Below are positions 1 through 13,225 of a stretch of 64,000 nt of DNA, in pieces. Where the stretch lies: positions 31,224,143 to 31,288,142 of the forward strand of contig JAJLRJ010000003.1 in the NCBI GenBank assembly GCA_024195265.1. The letters run 5' to 3'. The notes under the pieces were generated by a model. The model had not been told where the DNA came from and ran no database searches. It was given only the letters and a program-made list of their open reading frames with translations. The first letter of the stretch is position 1, and each line of letters begins with the position of its first letter. A program made the position numbers and the translations under genes. This stretch comes from Dendrophyllia cribrosa. Taxonomy: Eukaryota > Cnidaria > Anthozoa > Scleractinia > Dendrophylliidae.

Positions 1-3000
1 AAAGATGGTGTTCTTCATCCAGCTCTTGTAACCGAGCTTCCTGCAATAAAATAGACAATAAATTAATAGTAGATTGAGGAGTTTTAAATAAGAATACCTT
101 ATTATAGGAAATTAATTCTTGTGTATATCACCATATTTGAAAATTTTTAACATGACTTAAAAAAATGCAAATATTGAAGGAGAACCTACATGTACTCTAG
201 AATATTGGAAATTAATGCAAAAAGACTCTGGGGTGGGAATTAAATTACTTCAATTATAGTACACAGTGTGAAATGTACTAAGGAAAGAAACCCCGTCTTT
301 CAGTAGGTACAGCTAAGGACATGATTCAGAATTTGAGGCAAAATGAAAGGAATTAATGTCGTGGAAATTAACGTTTCATTAAACTAGTAGTAATCATAGA
401 TTATAGTGCGTCTCCTTATCCCGTGGCCCTCGTCTTAGCCTAGTACCTCAGTTTCATGAATTCATTCAGCTACTGTTGAAAAGGGCTATGTCGCGAGATA
501 TGTCATGCAGGCAAAAACGTCGGGCCGTCATCAAACAAATTCACGCTATCGCCGTGGAATCGGGCAAAATCCTGCCATGCTGTGTACTCCGAAAGGTCTC
601 AGATTTTTCCGACATATAAATAGTATATTTGTCTTGATTTCATTTCGGTTATTTCTCCGATTCTGAAATCATACCCTCAGTACATGTACCAATACCGGAA
701 CCGGAAATGAGAAATTTCGACGTTTAAGTCACGCAACATTCAACGTGAAATTTCGCAAGATTTTTCGGATAAAATTACAACTACCAATTGGGTTATTCCA
801 GAAAAAATCCACACCCCCCGACGGATGGCATGCTGGAAATTCGCGCGGGAGGGGGGGTTTGAGGGCTGACGGGAGGGGGGTCTGGACCTAAAAATCATTC
901 CTCAGGGGTCGATTTTTTTAAAATGATTTGAAGAGAACACTTTGTGTTCAAAGCAATTAGTTAAGGTTTAACTTCGTCGGTTCCACATTATTCATAGAGA
1001 ATAAACCGGATGAAAGGGAGAAAATACAACTCAAATATGGAGAAAGTCAGTGGTTAACGTAACCGGAAGCGTGCTTCGGTACCTTGCAACAAAGCTCGTG
1101 TCCGAGTTCTTGCCAGCAACAAATTGTCAGGGAAAGGTTAAAAAGTATCAGCCGATTTGAAAAAGGACAAAAGATTTTTGACAAAAACAATCAATGTACC
1201 GTTATGCAAGTACGCATTGTTTTCTATTTGTAGAATTGTTTCAGCTTGCTTTCGTGCACGTTCCCTGTAATCTGATATAAGCTTTATACGGCTTACGCAA
1301 ATGTCCAAACTTTTATGCCGCTCTTCCTAGTGTACTATTTAGTTGATGCGTTAAACCTTGAAGGAAATATAAAATAATTGGAAGAAGCTTTCCAATTTAA
1401 TACTTAAAGGCAAATTGCGATCAAACTTGTTCGAATGTTTTCTTCGTGAAGCCAATAATCACGGTAAAGGCGCTAGTAAATATAATTAAATTAAATAGCG
1501 CTTTCTGAATTTGTTTGCTTTCAAGATTTTTTTGATTCGCGTATTACATTATGTGAATCATTCTTACGGATAAGAATGGCATTCTATATACACAGGAAAA
1601 GTCGGAAATTTTAGAAAACACTAGATGTAATAAAAATAGGTTGCTGAATTTAAATAATATTTTGTGATGTTTACAATATTTCGCAGACACAAGCGCTCGG
1701 CGCGCAATTAGGATAAATGTCATAAATAAATCGCCAAGCCTTCCGGAAGCAGAAAATCACTGAATTCTGACAAGTGTAAGACATTTTCATTCAAGGAAAT
1801 ATGACTTTCATTCAAAAGTTTTGACCTTAAGAAAAAATGTTTTGGATTCATGATCATGAAAAAGCTGGGTGCGATCAAATTACATTTTACACAAAATTTG
1901 CATGAAACAAAATTGTGTATTTGCGACAACACTTTGAAGAAACTGTGAAGCCTGGAAAAAATTAAAACATACCAAAATCAAAGCAGTTATTTAAGGAACT
2001 AGATTTAAAGAAACATTTCATTCGATTTTGTCTTGAAATCACGGTTTTTTTTTATGTGTCACGCAATATTTATTTAAAAAATGTTTCACCAATTTATAGC
2101 ACTAATCACCACAATTTAGAAAAATATAAAAACACGATCTCCTGAATGCGACTACATGTATTTTTTTTTCATTGTCTGTAAATTTAGGGCCTCCAAAAAT
2201 TTATTGGAAATCCGGGCAGGAGGGGGGGGGTCTCTGGGCTTGGAAATCCAGGTGGGAGGGGGGGGTCTAGCGGGCCAGGAAATCCGGGCGGGGGGAGGGG
2301 TCAAAAAATCTTGCCATCCGTCGGGGGGGGGGGGGGGGGGGGGGGGGGTGTGGATTTTTTCTGGAATAACCCATTGCAAGTAAGACACAAGACTGTTGAA
2401 TACAATTCCTTTATTAGCTAGACAAATTTTAGTCACAAAACTGCGAAATCTTTAGTCACAAATGCGCCCGATACAGGCGCAATTTCGAGCACTGTAAAGT
2501 TAAATTATCTGCGTTCGCCTGGCGCGGCCGGTCAGTGAATTATTGCTACAAGACATAAGCGAATTGCACCGTACCGTAAAACATCGCGAAGAACGACGTC
2601 GGTATTTAGGTGAAAGCTTCCCAAATCAGGCAGAGAACCACAGCAAAATCAAGATAGAACATTCAAAACATAGCAGAACGGCAGCGAGGAAAATCTGTAA
2701 CTTCTTGCTTGATTCCAAAGAGACCCAACAACTTACTTGGTCCGGAGAAGAACCTTCGTCCAATTTTTCCACTGCGTACTTTTACTAGGCATTGAAATAT
2801 TGAGCCGTACGATTCCAAAATCGGGAAAATATCCGAAACTAAATCAAGACAAATAGATTATTCACATGTGACATTTCGAAACCCCAGCTCCCGAGGATGA
2901 TGCCTGATTTCCACGCGATGCTGGATACTATTGTGACGTTTCAAAATGGCGCAGATTTGGTACCGACACTCTTCTCGATTCGTTCCGCTTAGCCTAGACG

Positions 3001-3998
3001 ACGCGCTAAGAATGCTGGATACTATTGTGACGTTTCAAAATGGCGCAGATTTGGTACCGACACATTTCTCGATTCGTTCCGCTTAGCCGACAAGATTAGG
3101 AAGCGTCTCCTTCGTCGACGCAATTAAGATCACAGTTCAAAGGCTCCTAAGAGCCAACCCATGAATAAGAAATGCTAATGGTTAACGCAATATTGCGCTA
3201 AGTTTATGTTTTTATACAGACATGGTTTGATAGTTTTTTAAAATTAAACTTTTGATGAATGCAAAAAAAAAAAAAAAAAAAAAAACAGTACATCACTTTC
3301 ATAATGTCCAGTTCGGAGGAAATAAAACAACAACAAACAGTACATCACTTTTATAATGTCCAGTTTGGGAAGAAAAAAAAAACAGTACATTACTATCATA
3401 ATGTCCAGTTTGGGAAGAAAAGTAAAAAAAAAAGGCCTGGGCAAGATTCGAACCTTAGGTCCCTCGTCGTCTGTCCAAATGAAAAAGGATTTGTTAAACC
3501 ACTTGACCATACTTAATTAAGATCAAATTTTAGTAATTCAAAGTACATGTAGATACATATCAAAACGCGTGCCTCTGTTGAAAAATCCATTTGGATCGAT
3601 TTTAATGTTGCATTAAAGACTCCAAATGCGAAACATCTTTAAGCTTATTATTGTTTATATTCGTTTAAAACAAATTGGTAATTGTTATCGCTGGATTAAC
3701 CTTGTTCTTGTCACGAAACACATTTGTAACAAAGCATTATGTCACTAAGTTTACAGCTGAGTGATGAAATGAGCGAGTGAGTGATTGAATTTGCCATCAT
3801 CTCCGATAACCCGTTCATTAAGCTTGCGCGTATTCACAGGTTAAAAATATCACTCCTAGAGATTAACGTGACTTAAATAAATGCAAATTTTTAAATTTCA
3901 TTGAGCATAAGTTTTCTATAAAAAGATAATGATTAAAGAGACAATTTCTTGTTATATCTTTTAGGGGATCGCCAATTGTGTATTCACTCTCGAATATA

Positions 3999-4031
<33 letters not shown>

Positions 4032-7000
4032 GGGGGTGGTTGACTGCTAGCAGTCTATTAACAGGGTTGCAGAGTCACTCTTTGAATAACACTGGCAAGG
4101 CCTGTACTTTTGAATGTCTTCCTTCTTTGTATTTGCACATAATGTAGTTCCATATGCTTAGTATATTATATTTCCCTAAAATTATACCAACAACAGTTTA
4201 ATTTTATACCTTTAAAAGAACAGGGAAGTTCCAATTTTTATAATTAATGTAAATGGTTAAGTTAAGGGCCATTCCAGAATTACCTAATATTTTAAAGAAG
4301 ATTTAATTTGGCATACATTTCCTGTGAGTTTTTAAAAATCGTTATCGGCTTCTAATATTAAATATTAGAAGCCTATAACAATATCAAAACTCAAATGTTT
4401 GTGGTTATTGACATCCAAATAGTAGCATGTAAACTATGTTAATTCATTTTAAAACAACAAGCAATTCATTCAATATATATTTATCTAGACAAATGTCTGG
4501 ACTTCTGACTACCAAAACAATATAATATTAATGGTTGGTTCCAGAAAACACAATCAATAATCACAGTATTTAATTTACGAGAATAACAGATGAACAATCA
4601 AGTTTTCAGTCTTATTTAGGTTATTATCATCATTGGCAGCAATTAGTAACTAATTACTGATAACTGTTCAAAACTGCACATATGTACAAACACATATGAA
4701 TCAATCATCAATTAACAAAAAAATTTCATGATGGCTTAAAAGTAGAATTTTGTGGTTTATGAAAGCAAAGTTGAAGCAATACTTATTTGACGCAAACAGT
4801 CATACAGAAGACCACTCACCATTTGGATGTTCTACAAACTTCTACTGATTCAAAAATGATAATATCAATACTATTAACTGTTCTGTGGGTTTGTTCAGCT
4901 GACTGTGTTTTCATAGGGATTTTTATATTTAAATAAAAAAACATGCAAACAGCCTGGTTATAGTTTGTACAGTTCCTCCATTGATTTGATGATCGGGGGA
5001 ATAGTTTTGTATTAATGCATGAGTTTTGAGTATTTGATGACAAGGTGAGTACAGGTGAAGCTCTTATAAGTGGACACCTTCGGGGAGCAGGAAAAGTGTC
5101 TGTAACTGGAGCTGCGTGGCTGCCTACGAATGATTCTTGTAAGAGTACAATGCAGAGCTGTCCACTTATCAGAGTGAGAGAGAACTTTGACTGTATTTAT
5201 GTGCTGCCACACAACAGGAATGTTAACTTATTAAAAAAAAAACATAGAAAGGAAAACAGAAAAGTCATAATAAACAATTAATAAGTATTTATCATTTGAA
5301 TAATCTGTTGGTAATTAATAGTATCCAAGGATAATCTATGTACCATGAAATGTTATCATTGATTAACAAAAAATCATCAATTATGTTCTGGTTTTAATCA
5401 ATTGTGTAACTCAAATTTGTATTAAATTTCACATATTAGACTTACATTTAGCATGAACTGGTATATTATAGGAGAAGCAAAAACACATACATGAACAAAC
5501 AAGAAGCATTTTACCAGTACTTATTTAATATTTTAAATTACATGTACCAGCATAATACTGCTCAACAAGTTGTTTTTCCGTAGGCTTATATTTGCTTGTT
5601 TTCATTCTTAAAACTTTATTATATAATTTAAAAAGTCACACCAGTATTGTTTCAGCTTATAAATTTATCTGATACAGTTATATGGGCATAAATTTCAAGA
5701 TAACGTTTGAACACAATGCACACAGAATGATACACAGATTAAAACTACATTAATTCAATTTTAACCATTAATTACCTTGCCAAACTTGGAAGTATCCGAA
5801 ACACTATGAGAAGGTCTGACGTGTCCATTTGTCTGCGCAATTGGACTTTCTTCCTTACCCACAAAGTAGACTTTAGTAGTTGAATTTGATTTTCTTATTG
5901 GGCTTCCACTTGTGGATGAAGGACCTAACAATAATTGACATCAATACAAACAGTAATGGGTGATCGATATTGCATTGATATTAGTGCTTTTATAAATTGT
6001 TGATCATCATACATGTACAGTGGAATCTTGATTTTTTGAATACTAGATTTTTCGAAACTCCTGATTATTGGAACCAAAACTAGTTTCCCTTGGATTTGAT
6101 TTCAGTCAATACCACGTTCAATTTTTTGAACTCCCGATTTTTCGAACCAATTTCCGTTTCCCTTGGAGGTTTGAAAAATCGGGATTCCGCTGTAGTTATA
6201 TTGCATGCTCTGAATGATTGCATTAACCATATTAGATCAGCTTGACTGCATGTGTGAACACAGGTATATGATTTAATTCAGGTTTTGTCAGACGACAAAC
6301 ACAGCATTGCATTTACATGTGCATGTTCGTGTAATTGCCCCTTCCTCCAGTCATGAACACACTGTCAAAGCTACATGTATAGGGTCTTACACAGGAAAGG
6401 GGGAGGGAGGGATGGTTTACATTGATAGTGAGTAAATGAATTAAGGATTTCAGAGTCTGAAAAAAATTCGGAGAATTCTTTGAAGAGGCAAGGAATACTC
6501 ATACCGCAGGTTTAAAATTAAACGCAGCTTCCCTAGGTGTATACAGTTGCGTTTTCCACATTTCCAGTGTTTATGCAAACAAAGTCTGGTGTTAAGAATG
6601 TATGTTAAGTAATATTGTTGTTATTGCATGCTTACAGTCAGTGTTCAGGTAAATTTGGCTGAACAATTTGCCATCTTTGTACACCAGTGCATCAAAATAC
6701 TATGAAAATGTTATTCAAACTATTTCGTGAGATTTGTTATGTTAAGTAATAAATTATCGAGACTTCTTCGGATGACTGTATTATCCTGTAGGTTGTTCCC
6801 AGAGGTTTCAACAGAAGGTGGCTACTGGCGATAGGTCGCCAGGTACTTTGCTCCTTGCCGCCACCTACTCCACATGATCAGAACAAACATTGGCTCAAAT
6901 TTGGTGCAGACACCTCACAGTTCAGTCAAACTTTCGCTTATGTTTATTTCTTTAAGTTTGAGAAGACAATTCAGTGGATTTTATGGCCGAAACATTTCCG

Positions 7001-10000
7001 TGTTCTGTTTTCGGTGTAATGATCTTGCCTACGGACTTTGTGCTGTTAACAGCAGCTAAATACAGGGATTGCACCACAGTCAAAGTCTCTAATGGAATCA
7101 GGATTTTTGAGCCTGCGAGAATGAACACCCACACACCAAACCCATGTTTTCACTCAAACCGCTGGTCGGTGCAATTCCTGTATTTAGTCACATTTGTGCT
7201 GTTTACCGACGCCATCTTGGAAAATGGAGTGCAAAGAGCGCTGGGTAAAACACGACAGTACTCTGTATAAAACACCACATTTCGTCTCCGAGAACAAACC
7301 AAGATGGTGGAAAAGTGCCGACAGCGTTGTTTACTTTCAGCCAGTCGGTGTTTCCTCTTCTGTTTTCATAATTCTATCGAGTGTTTAATTTCTCACATGG
7401 CTGCAGCCCTCGGGAAAAGATCAAGAAAACCACCCACTTTACCGTCAGGTTTTCAATCTTCAGGCAGCGGGAAGCGCTGGACAAGCGAACTTGAAATTTA
7501 AGTTAACTATTTTTGTTGTGTATCAGTAACGGATAATAAACATAATTTCCCTGTAAAATGTGGAGTAATAAGAGCATTTTTTGCACGATTTTGGTTACCT
7601 TTTTAGCGGGAAATACCTCTTGGAAAACGCTGGAAATGGCATTTCCGGGCCTCTAGATTTAAAGATTTTCTTGGGGGGCATGCCCCCAGACCCCCCTAGA
7701 GGCTTGCGCCTCCGGCACTCGCTTTCACAGCCGCCTACTTTTTACAAACAACCTGCTACTCAAAAACTGAAAGCACTGTGTTCCTGACTTTAATTTCTTT
7801 ACAAGTTTGTTTAGTCTGCCTATAATATTTATCATTTGTTTCTGAACAGGGCAGCAATGGAAACCTTGGGTTGTCGCATAAAACATTAATGTGTTGACCA
7901 AAGTATGTTGCATGGTGATGGATCGGAGATGAATGTTTTTGTTAAAGTCTTGCTTTCAAGTCATTTACTGAATTCCAGTAAACTACAATGTACATGAGGG
8001 GCATATATGTATATGATAATAAAATGGACTAAGAAATATGAAGGTTATGAGGCTATGAATGATGATAAACAAATACCCTTGCTAAATAAATGTCCAGTCC
8101 CCTAAACATTCCAGGCCTAAAGAAATGAGAAGGGAGTTTTACATAGATGGTGCAACCTGTGTTTACATAAATAAATATAATCCAGAAGCTCTTAGTGATA
8201 AAATATGAATCTTCTAGATTGTGTAAAGACAGGTCTGTAAGTGTGTCTGTCCTTTGAGTGTATGTATGTAGGAGGAATAATAATTATTTATCCTACATAC
8301 ACTTAAGATGACTCCCACATCAGCTAAGTGTGCCATCTTTTACCAGAAGTTATACAACTGTATGTTGACCTCCTTAATATGAATTTACCAAAGAGACAGA
8401 CCATTGGTATCTACATTAACGAGATGTCTATATATTGAGTTTATTGACTGTATATAAAGGTAGAGTTTATATGAATTTTGGTCTTGGGGGACCATGAGAC
8501 CAAGAAAACTGATAGTGGCCGGTGTCTGTATTATGAAACTGTATGCCAGGCCAGGAGAGGTTTCACAGGATGAATTTTAAGACCTTACAATGTGTAGCAC
8601 AATAGATGGATCTGCAAAGAACTCAACATTCCTAATATAAACACTAATTTAATTTTTTGCCAAAACAAACTGTCAACCTTGATGGTTGTTTATCACCGAA
8701 AAATGTAATTGACATTCAGGGTTCATTTTAAGCCTAATGTTAGGCATCCTTAGCTTCTTATGTATGAGAGCTGTGGAATAAAAACTTCTGTCGATAATAA
8801 CTTATTTTGATGTAAAAATAAGCTGACGGTGTTCTAGATATACAAAATTAAACAAACGTCTACTAGCTTGATTAACGTACAGTGCAAATCTAAACATGTT
8901 TGACGTAAAGTCTGTGAGAAGGATAACACGATAAGCTTCACTGCAGACCACCTGGAATTTTATAATCCCTGTTGTGCTGTTTAATAAAACAGTGACAGGA
9001 GCCACGTTCGAATTTCATTGTAAGATTTAAGATAATAAATATTTTAGAATTTTTTAAACATTCCCGAGGGCTAATCTTTCGCAAAACGAATAAGAAATCT
9101 TCCTAAATAAGCTTATTTATTTTCTGAAAACAAAAACTTAAGCTTACCCGAGGCGAAGAGGGTTGATTTTTCTCAAAGATGAATCAGACGAATACTTAGT
9201 AAATAGATGTCATGTAGGTAGATGATTGATCCTACAGCTGGAATCGAGTAAATTCTAAGCATGTTTGACAACCTTTGATACACAGTGGACATGTAAACAT
9301 ATCGTCAAATTACCTGCTGCTTTTATAATCCGTGTTTTATTTATTAAATGACACCAACGATTTTCAATTAACACGAGTTCGTTTATGAAATAAACCGTCT
9401 CATGATCAATTCAAAACAACCAATTTCGTTGGTTTGTAGAGCACGGATTTAATTAGAAAAACGCGACCACAAACGAAAATGCATATGTTAATTTTAGTTG
9501 CCAAGCAAAACATAATTCATAAGGACAAGAATAAAAGACACTCACTGCTACTTCCGGAGCTGTCGTTCCCGCAAATGCTATTTCTCGTAGTAAAGCTTTG
9601 AGAATGACGTTTTTCTTGGCTTTCATCTTTCCAATTTCTTAACTGTCTAACTATTTTGACTTGTTCTCTCCTTTCACTGCCCGCAAATGAGTCCTCGCTG
9701 GAATCGGAAGTCCAATCCTTTGTTGTTGTGTCCAGCTGGGGAAACGAATTCGATCGTTTGGTCGACTGATCGTGGGAAAACCCATTCGCGCTTCCATTCT
9801 GAGACAGTGGTTGAGTTTTTAGAGCGAGTTTCATGCCCGTACAAAGCCTTTCAAAGCTCAGTAGTCCATTTTTCGGTGTCACTTTACGTAAGCTTTCAAT
9901 AACTCCTTCATTATTGAGTCCATTTGATCCTTTAGTTTTCCAACGCGATTCAATGTCAGCAAGTCTGACAAAACCAGTGCCCTTTTCGTCGAGAATATCG

Positions 10001-10161
10001 AACAACGTTCTCAGATAGCGAAGAAATTCCCTAGGCAAATCCTGTGTTATATCCACGGGCTTAGCAATAATAGTAGGAGAATTTTCATGCCCGTTTGGCT
10101 TTGAAAAAAGAAAAACATGTCTTCCAACTTGTCTTGTGTCCATTGGTGATACGACCGACAT
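1..10161 (-). CDS. SAPCD2: SAPCD2-like protein, 5' part (3 exons, runs off left edge)
   Basis: Suppressor APC domain-containing protein 2 family; in animals it is a cortical/cytoplasmic regulator of mitotic spindle orientation (family knowledge). Exons read on the minus strand: 9546-10161 (205 codons plus 1 nt, donor GTGAGT), 5776-5924 (acceptor TTGTTAG, donor GTAATT) and 1-40 (acceptor TTATTGCAG). Phases agree (1, then 0). Residues about 43-115 hold the family's N-terminal domain, seen in LPREFLRYLRTLFDILDEKG and IESRWK, an EF-hand-like helical module. Residues about 125-255 are Ser/Thr-rich and look disordered. The last visible exon begins EARLQELDEEHHL, which fits the C-terminal coiled coil of the family. 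The start ATG has A at -3; a second in-frame Met lies at codon 7. The exon 2 to exon 3 join is supported by phase and coiled-coil character only, and a small skipped exon cannot be excluded. Confidence 0.78.
530..2930. mobile_element. Degenerate foldback unit interrupted by a second element
   Basis: Sequence at about 530-690 (CGCCGTGGAATCGGGCAAAA; TTTGTCTTGATTTCATTTCG) reappears inverted and diverged at about 2800-2930. The two arms flank the 789-2374 element, which suggests an older inverted-repeat transposon split by a younger insertion. Arm boundaries were judged by eye. Confidence 0.4.
789..2374. mobile_element. Element or paired repeats with about 40-bp inverted ends and poly-G
   Basis: The left end reads GGGTTATTCCAGAAAAAATC followed by a C run and GACGGATGGCA; the right end is its inverse, with a G run of about 26 bases (2323-2348) in place of the C run. 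Both ends carry G-rich inner sequence with repeated GGAAATCCGGGCGG-type motifs. This may be one DNA transposon of about 1.6 kb or two inverted copies of a short repeat. Short open frames here come from the G/C runs and are not genes. Confidence 0.5.
2918..3094 (+). repeat. Tandem duplication, 94-bp unit, two copies
   Basis: The block starting ATGCTGGATACTATTGTGAC at 2918 recurs at 3012 with few differences, including the shared stretch TTGGTACCGACAC and CGATTCGTTCCGCTTAGCC. It sits inside intron 2 of the SAPCD2-like gene. Confidence 0.8.
3130..3865 (-). mobile_element. tRNA-headed SINE within a larger repeat (inverted copy at 15075-15660)
   Basis: Minus-strand bases about 3515-3443 look like a degenerate tRNA head: box A-like TGGTCAAGTGG and box B-like GGTTCGAATC, followed by a T-rich body. 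The body contains CCCAAACTGGACATTATGA and is repeated about three times (3284-3420, period about 55) with long A/T runs. The flanks (AGGCTCCTAAGAGCC near 3140; ATGCGAAACATCTTTAAGC near 3626) are repeated in inverse orientation at 15075-15660, so the whole roughly 700-bp block is a dispersed repeat. Confidence 0.6.
4000..4030 (+). repeat. Poly-G tract, about 31 bases
   Basis: An uninterrupted G run followed by TGGGGGTGG. Similar runs occur at 2323-2348, 31814-31842, 45736-45752 and 52078-52099, and C runs at 24261-24275, 46200-46218 and 49490-49503. Confidence 0.9.
5925..9545 (-). other. Intron 1 of the SAPCD2-like gene
   Basis: Contains a TA-flanked inverted-repeat element (6018-6192). A G/C-rich stretch at 7600-7720 around GGCATGCCCCCAGACCCCCC may be part of an older element spanning about 6810-7790, but I could not define its ends. 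A short hairpin lies near 8255-8305 (TGTATGTATGTAGGA against TCCTACATACACT). The rest is AT-rich with no coding signal that I recognise. Confidence 0.5.
6018..6192. mobile_element. Short inverted-repeat element with TA target duplication (pogo/Tigger-like ends)
   Basis: Starts CAGTGGAATCTTGATTTTT and ends AAAATCGGGATTCCGCTG, which are inverted copies of each other, with TA directly outside both ends. Internal halves repeat the TTTTTCGAA motif. CAGTGGAA-type ends with TA duplication are known for Tc1/mariner pogo-related MITEs; the family assignment is inferred. Confidence 0.7.
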
Positions 10162-10735
10162 CTTTACACGACGAAAAAATTCATAATACTGTACACGCGC
10201 AAGCGAGGCAGGGTCTTTTGAATGTTGTCATTGAAGTGTGACAAAAGGCGTGCTTGATTAGTGGCTAATTTTAATAATTACCCCATGAAAAAACAAACAA
10301 TGCTTGTGGTTTTCTTTGAAAGGCGAGATAAAAGGAGTTTTTCAACTTTGAAGTGTGTCACGTATTATATCTGCAAGGGTAAAGGAGATAAATATTACAC
10401 GCCGCAACATAGGTCCGTGTCACGTGCTAAGAGGTTCTTGTATTCTTGCCCAAAGTTGAACTTTTCTCTGTGCATATTTACCATATTCATACAAGGAATG
10501 AAGGCTTTTTGATTTGCCGTGTTCAGTACGTGTAGTTATGACACCTTTGCTATTCGTTTTGTAATTAAAAGGCCGAAAGGTTATGTCAACAGAAAAACAA
10601 TCAAACACTAATTAAAAACGTGTTCAAAGTATGCCACAGGATTCGAAACTATTTCATTTGGACAAGCACTGACATAATCTTCCCTTACTTCCTTGAAATG
10701 GGAAAGCCGTAAAAAAACTTGTTCCTTCATTCAAG

Positions 10736-10905
10736 CGCGTGACTCAGTAAGAGTTACAAAACAATACAAATAATACAACAAGCTGAATACCGATGTATTT
10801 CAATGTCTAGTGACAGAGATGTTTTAGTGGTCCATGATGAATAAAAACACTTAGAAAAGTTTTTTGTTGTTTATATTGTCCAAAACGCAATGACTGGTAG
10901 CTAAT
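10736..10905 (+). repeat. Direct repeat of 11467-11625
   Basis: Both stretches begin GCGTGACT, contain GAATACCGATGTATTTCAAT and end near CCAAAACGCAA. The second lies inside the left part of the 11217-12976 foldback, so this one is probably a detached fragment of a second copy of that element. Confidence 0.65.
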
Positions 10906-10942
10906 ACGACTAACACTGATAACAAGTGACGAGGATGTGACT

Positions 10943-11197
10943 AATACCCCGTTCACTGACACCAACGCTTAAACATGTTTAAATGTTGTTTAGTTTAAAA
11001 CAGGTTTAGAAAAATACCCCCAAATGTGCCGTAATATTTGAGGTGAAATCTTCGCTAAAAGCAACTTTATTGACTTTTATTACCATTTCAGGTAGTATGA
11101 GTCATATACATTTAAAAACGTTCAAGATACAGGCTAAAAACGTACTTAAACTAAACAACATTTAAACATGTTTAACCGTTGGTGTGAATGGGGTATT
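10943..11197. mobile_element. MITE with about 50-bp inverted ends
   Basis: Left end AATACCCCGTTCACTGACAC and AAACATGTTTAAATGTTG; right end is the inverse, ATTTAAACATGTTTAAC and GTGTGAATGGGGTATT. Length is 255 bp with no coding capacity. Confidence 0.8.
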
Positions 11198-11216
11198 TAA
11201 AAGTGACAAAATCATT

Positions 11217-12976
11217 GCAAACTATTAGAACTTGTCGGTGGTCACGTGCGCGTGATATCGTGTTCACAGCATCAGGCCATTTTGTAATTGGTAATTCCAC
11301 TGAGCTATTCAAGGATTCATTTGTGACCATCTAAATGATACTTGAATGAATACAAATGATATCCTACCGCAAAATTTAATGCATCCGTTGTTACCGAATA
11401 TATCCTGAGTTTTTATAATTCTTCCCTTGGAAAACTAAACCGTCTGGAGAAATAAATACACTTTTTAGCGCGTGACTGAGTGAGAGCAAAAACAATACAA
11501 AACAAGTTGAATACCGATGTATTTCAATATCTAGTTACAGAAATGTTATATAGTAGTCCATAATCAATAGGGTCACTTGGAAACGTTTTTATTTATTGTT
11601 TATACTGTCCAAAACGCAACTGATCACTTATTTCATTTGACCACTGCCATGGTTTAAGACGTTTTATCAAACGTGTTATGGCTGCAGCAAAATGAGAGAT
11701 GAAGAAAAGGAAGTTCTTTTAATTTTGGGCGTGACTGTGACAACGCGTTGTTCCGTTCCCATGCAAGAAGTGCTATAAAAAGCTAATGTTTTCCGATTTA
11801 ACCAGGTGCATATAGCGAGGCAAGCCCGAGGCAAACGTACATCGGAAAGATGAGTGGGAAAATATTTACGCTTTAGCACCTGCAACGCATTTCAGTCCAG
11901 TGTTCTCAAAAAGAACATTTCAAAACATTAAGTTTGTTTTTGAAGAAAACAATTATTTGTTTACATTCTTTACCATAAAGCTTTAATATATCCTTTTCTA
12001 TTTGTGTTCATGGTCGGATGTGACAAACCCTGGTACTGGAGGAGTAGTAATGGACTATAAATATGGCAATTTCCTGTCTTAAAAAGATCGGATACTAGTT
12101 TGTGCGGCATTTGAAAACGACCGATACATTAAATTTGCGGTAAGGCATCATGCCGTGACAATTCTAATGATACGTTTGTGTTTTATAAGGTTCATTTAAT
12201 GCGAAAAGCAATTTAATAGAGTAATTAAGGTCGCAAAAAATAGACTCTAATTTGAATGATCGAGAATGAACTATCATTAATCGCCTGTAGAACATTGCCG
12301 CCTCTCTGTGGGCGGTTTTTGTGGTGAAGTGAACACGCAATGAGAGCGAGGGTGCCAAGCGAAGAGCGCGAAACCGAGTGCTGTTACATGTGACAATCCT
12401 TGAAATCAGTGCATTGCTGACATTGCAGGAACGAGTGAATTGAGATACAAGTTGCAAAATATACAATACATATTATACACGCTGCAAACGTAACTTGGAA
12501 CCTGCGAAAAGTAGACGATGAGCCCACTTGCTAACCCGGTTTCGGGGGTGTGTTTATGGCACGGCGTGAAGTTTTTTTTCTGCCCGGAAAGATTTTTACC
12601 GACTTTAATAAAATGTAGACTTAGACGGCGACGACTTATTATAATACAATGCCTTATTTGTTATATATTTTTTTACTGAGTAAAGTTGTTTTTGCCATTT
12701 TTTTTAAATTAGAACAATTTCATTGCTCCAGACGGTTTAGTTTTCCCGGGAAAGAACTACAAAAAGCTCGGGATATATTCCGTAACGACGGATACATTAA
12801 AGTTTGCGGTAGGATATCATTTGTATTTATTCAAGTGTCAGTGAGATGATCACAAAAATAAACCCTGAATAGCTCAATGAAATCACCAATTACAAAATAG
12901 CCCGAAGGATAGGTGGTTTTACTGTGAACACGATATCACGCGCGCGTGACCACCGACAAAGGCTCATAGTTTGCCA
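11217..12976. mobile_element. 1.76-kb foldback element with about 240-bp arms
   Basis: Left arm 11217-11455 begins GCAAACTATTAGAACTTGTC and GGTGGTCACG; right arm about 12715-12976 ends with the diverged inverse, CGTGACCACCGAC and CATAGTTTGC. Inner arm parts share CCAGACGGTTTAGTTTTCC in inverse orientation. No transposase-like frame was recognised inside. Confidence 0.7.
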
Positions 12977-13225
12977 CGATTATGCGTTTGCTGAACTGTG
13001 AAATCAGTTAAAAAAAATCTTTGAACACGTCTTACCAATAAAATATATTGTGCTGATTTTTCAAACAATCAGGGCTAAAACCAAAACAAAGATTGGTTTG
13101 GGCGCAAGTTTAGAGACTTTTGGAGCCAATTGCTTTTTTTCTTCAAGTTTTGTCGTTTGTTTGTCACGATAGGCGCGAGGAGACGGTTTGAGGTCATTAA
13201 AAACAGCTTTTATTAAAAATTTAAA

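Larger units (their letters stand above)
41..5775 (-). other. Intron 2 of the SAPCD2-like gene, repeat-filled
   Basis: No exon was recognised between the coiled-coil exon at 1-40 and exon 2. The left part holds a foldback unit with a nested poly-G element (about 530-2930), a tandem duplication (2918-3094) and a SINE-bearing repeat (3130-3865). From 3866 to 5775 the DNA is AT-rich with a 31-bp G run and a piece of about 140 bases (5040-5180) containing ACTTATCAGAG-type motifs seen in other scattered fragments near 28940 and 31060. Otherwise I see nothing there. Confidence 0.5.

Noticed and set aside
2543..2788. An 81-codon charged frame resembling a coiled coil
   Set aside because: It lies within the inverted-repeat region, is on the opposite strand to SAPCD2 and matches no family I know.
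4816..5043. Possible extra SAPCD2 exon with donor GTGAGT near 4820
   Set aside because: From the acceptor upstream of it, the phase required after exon 2 meets a stop within three codons.
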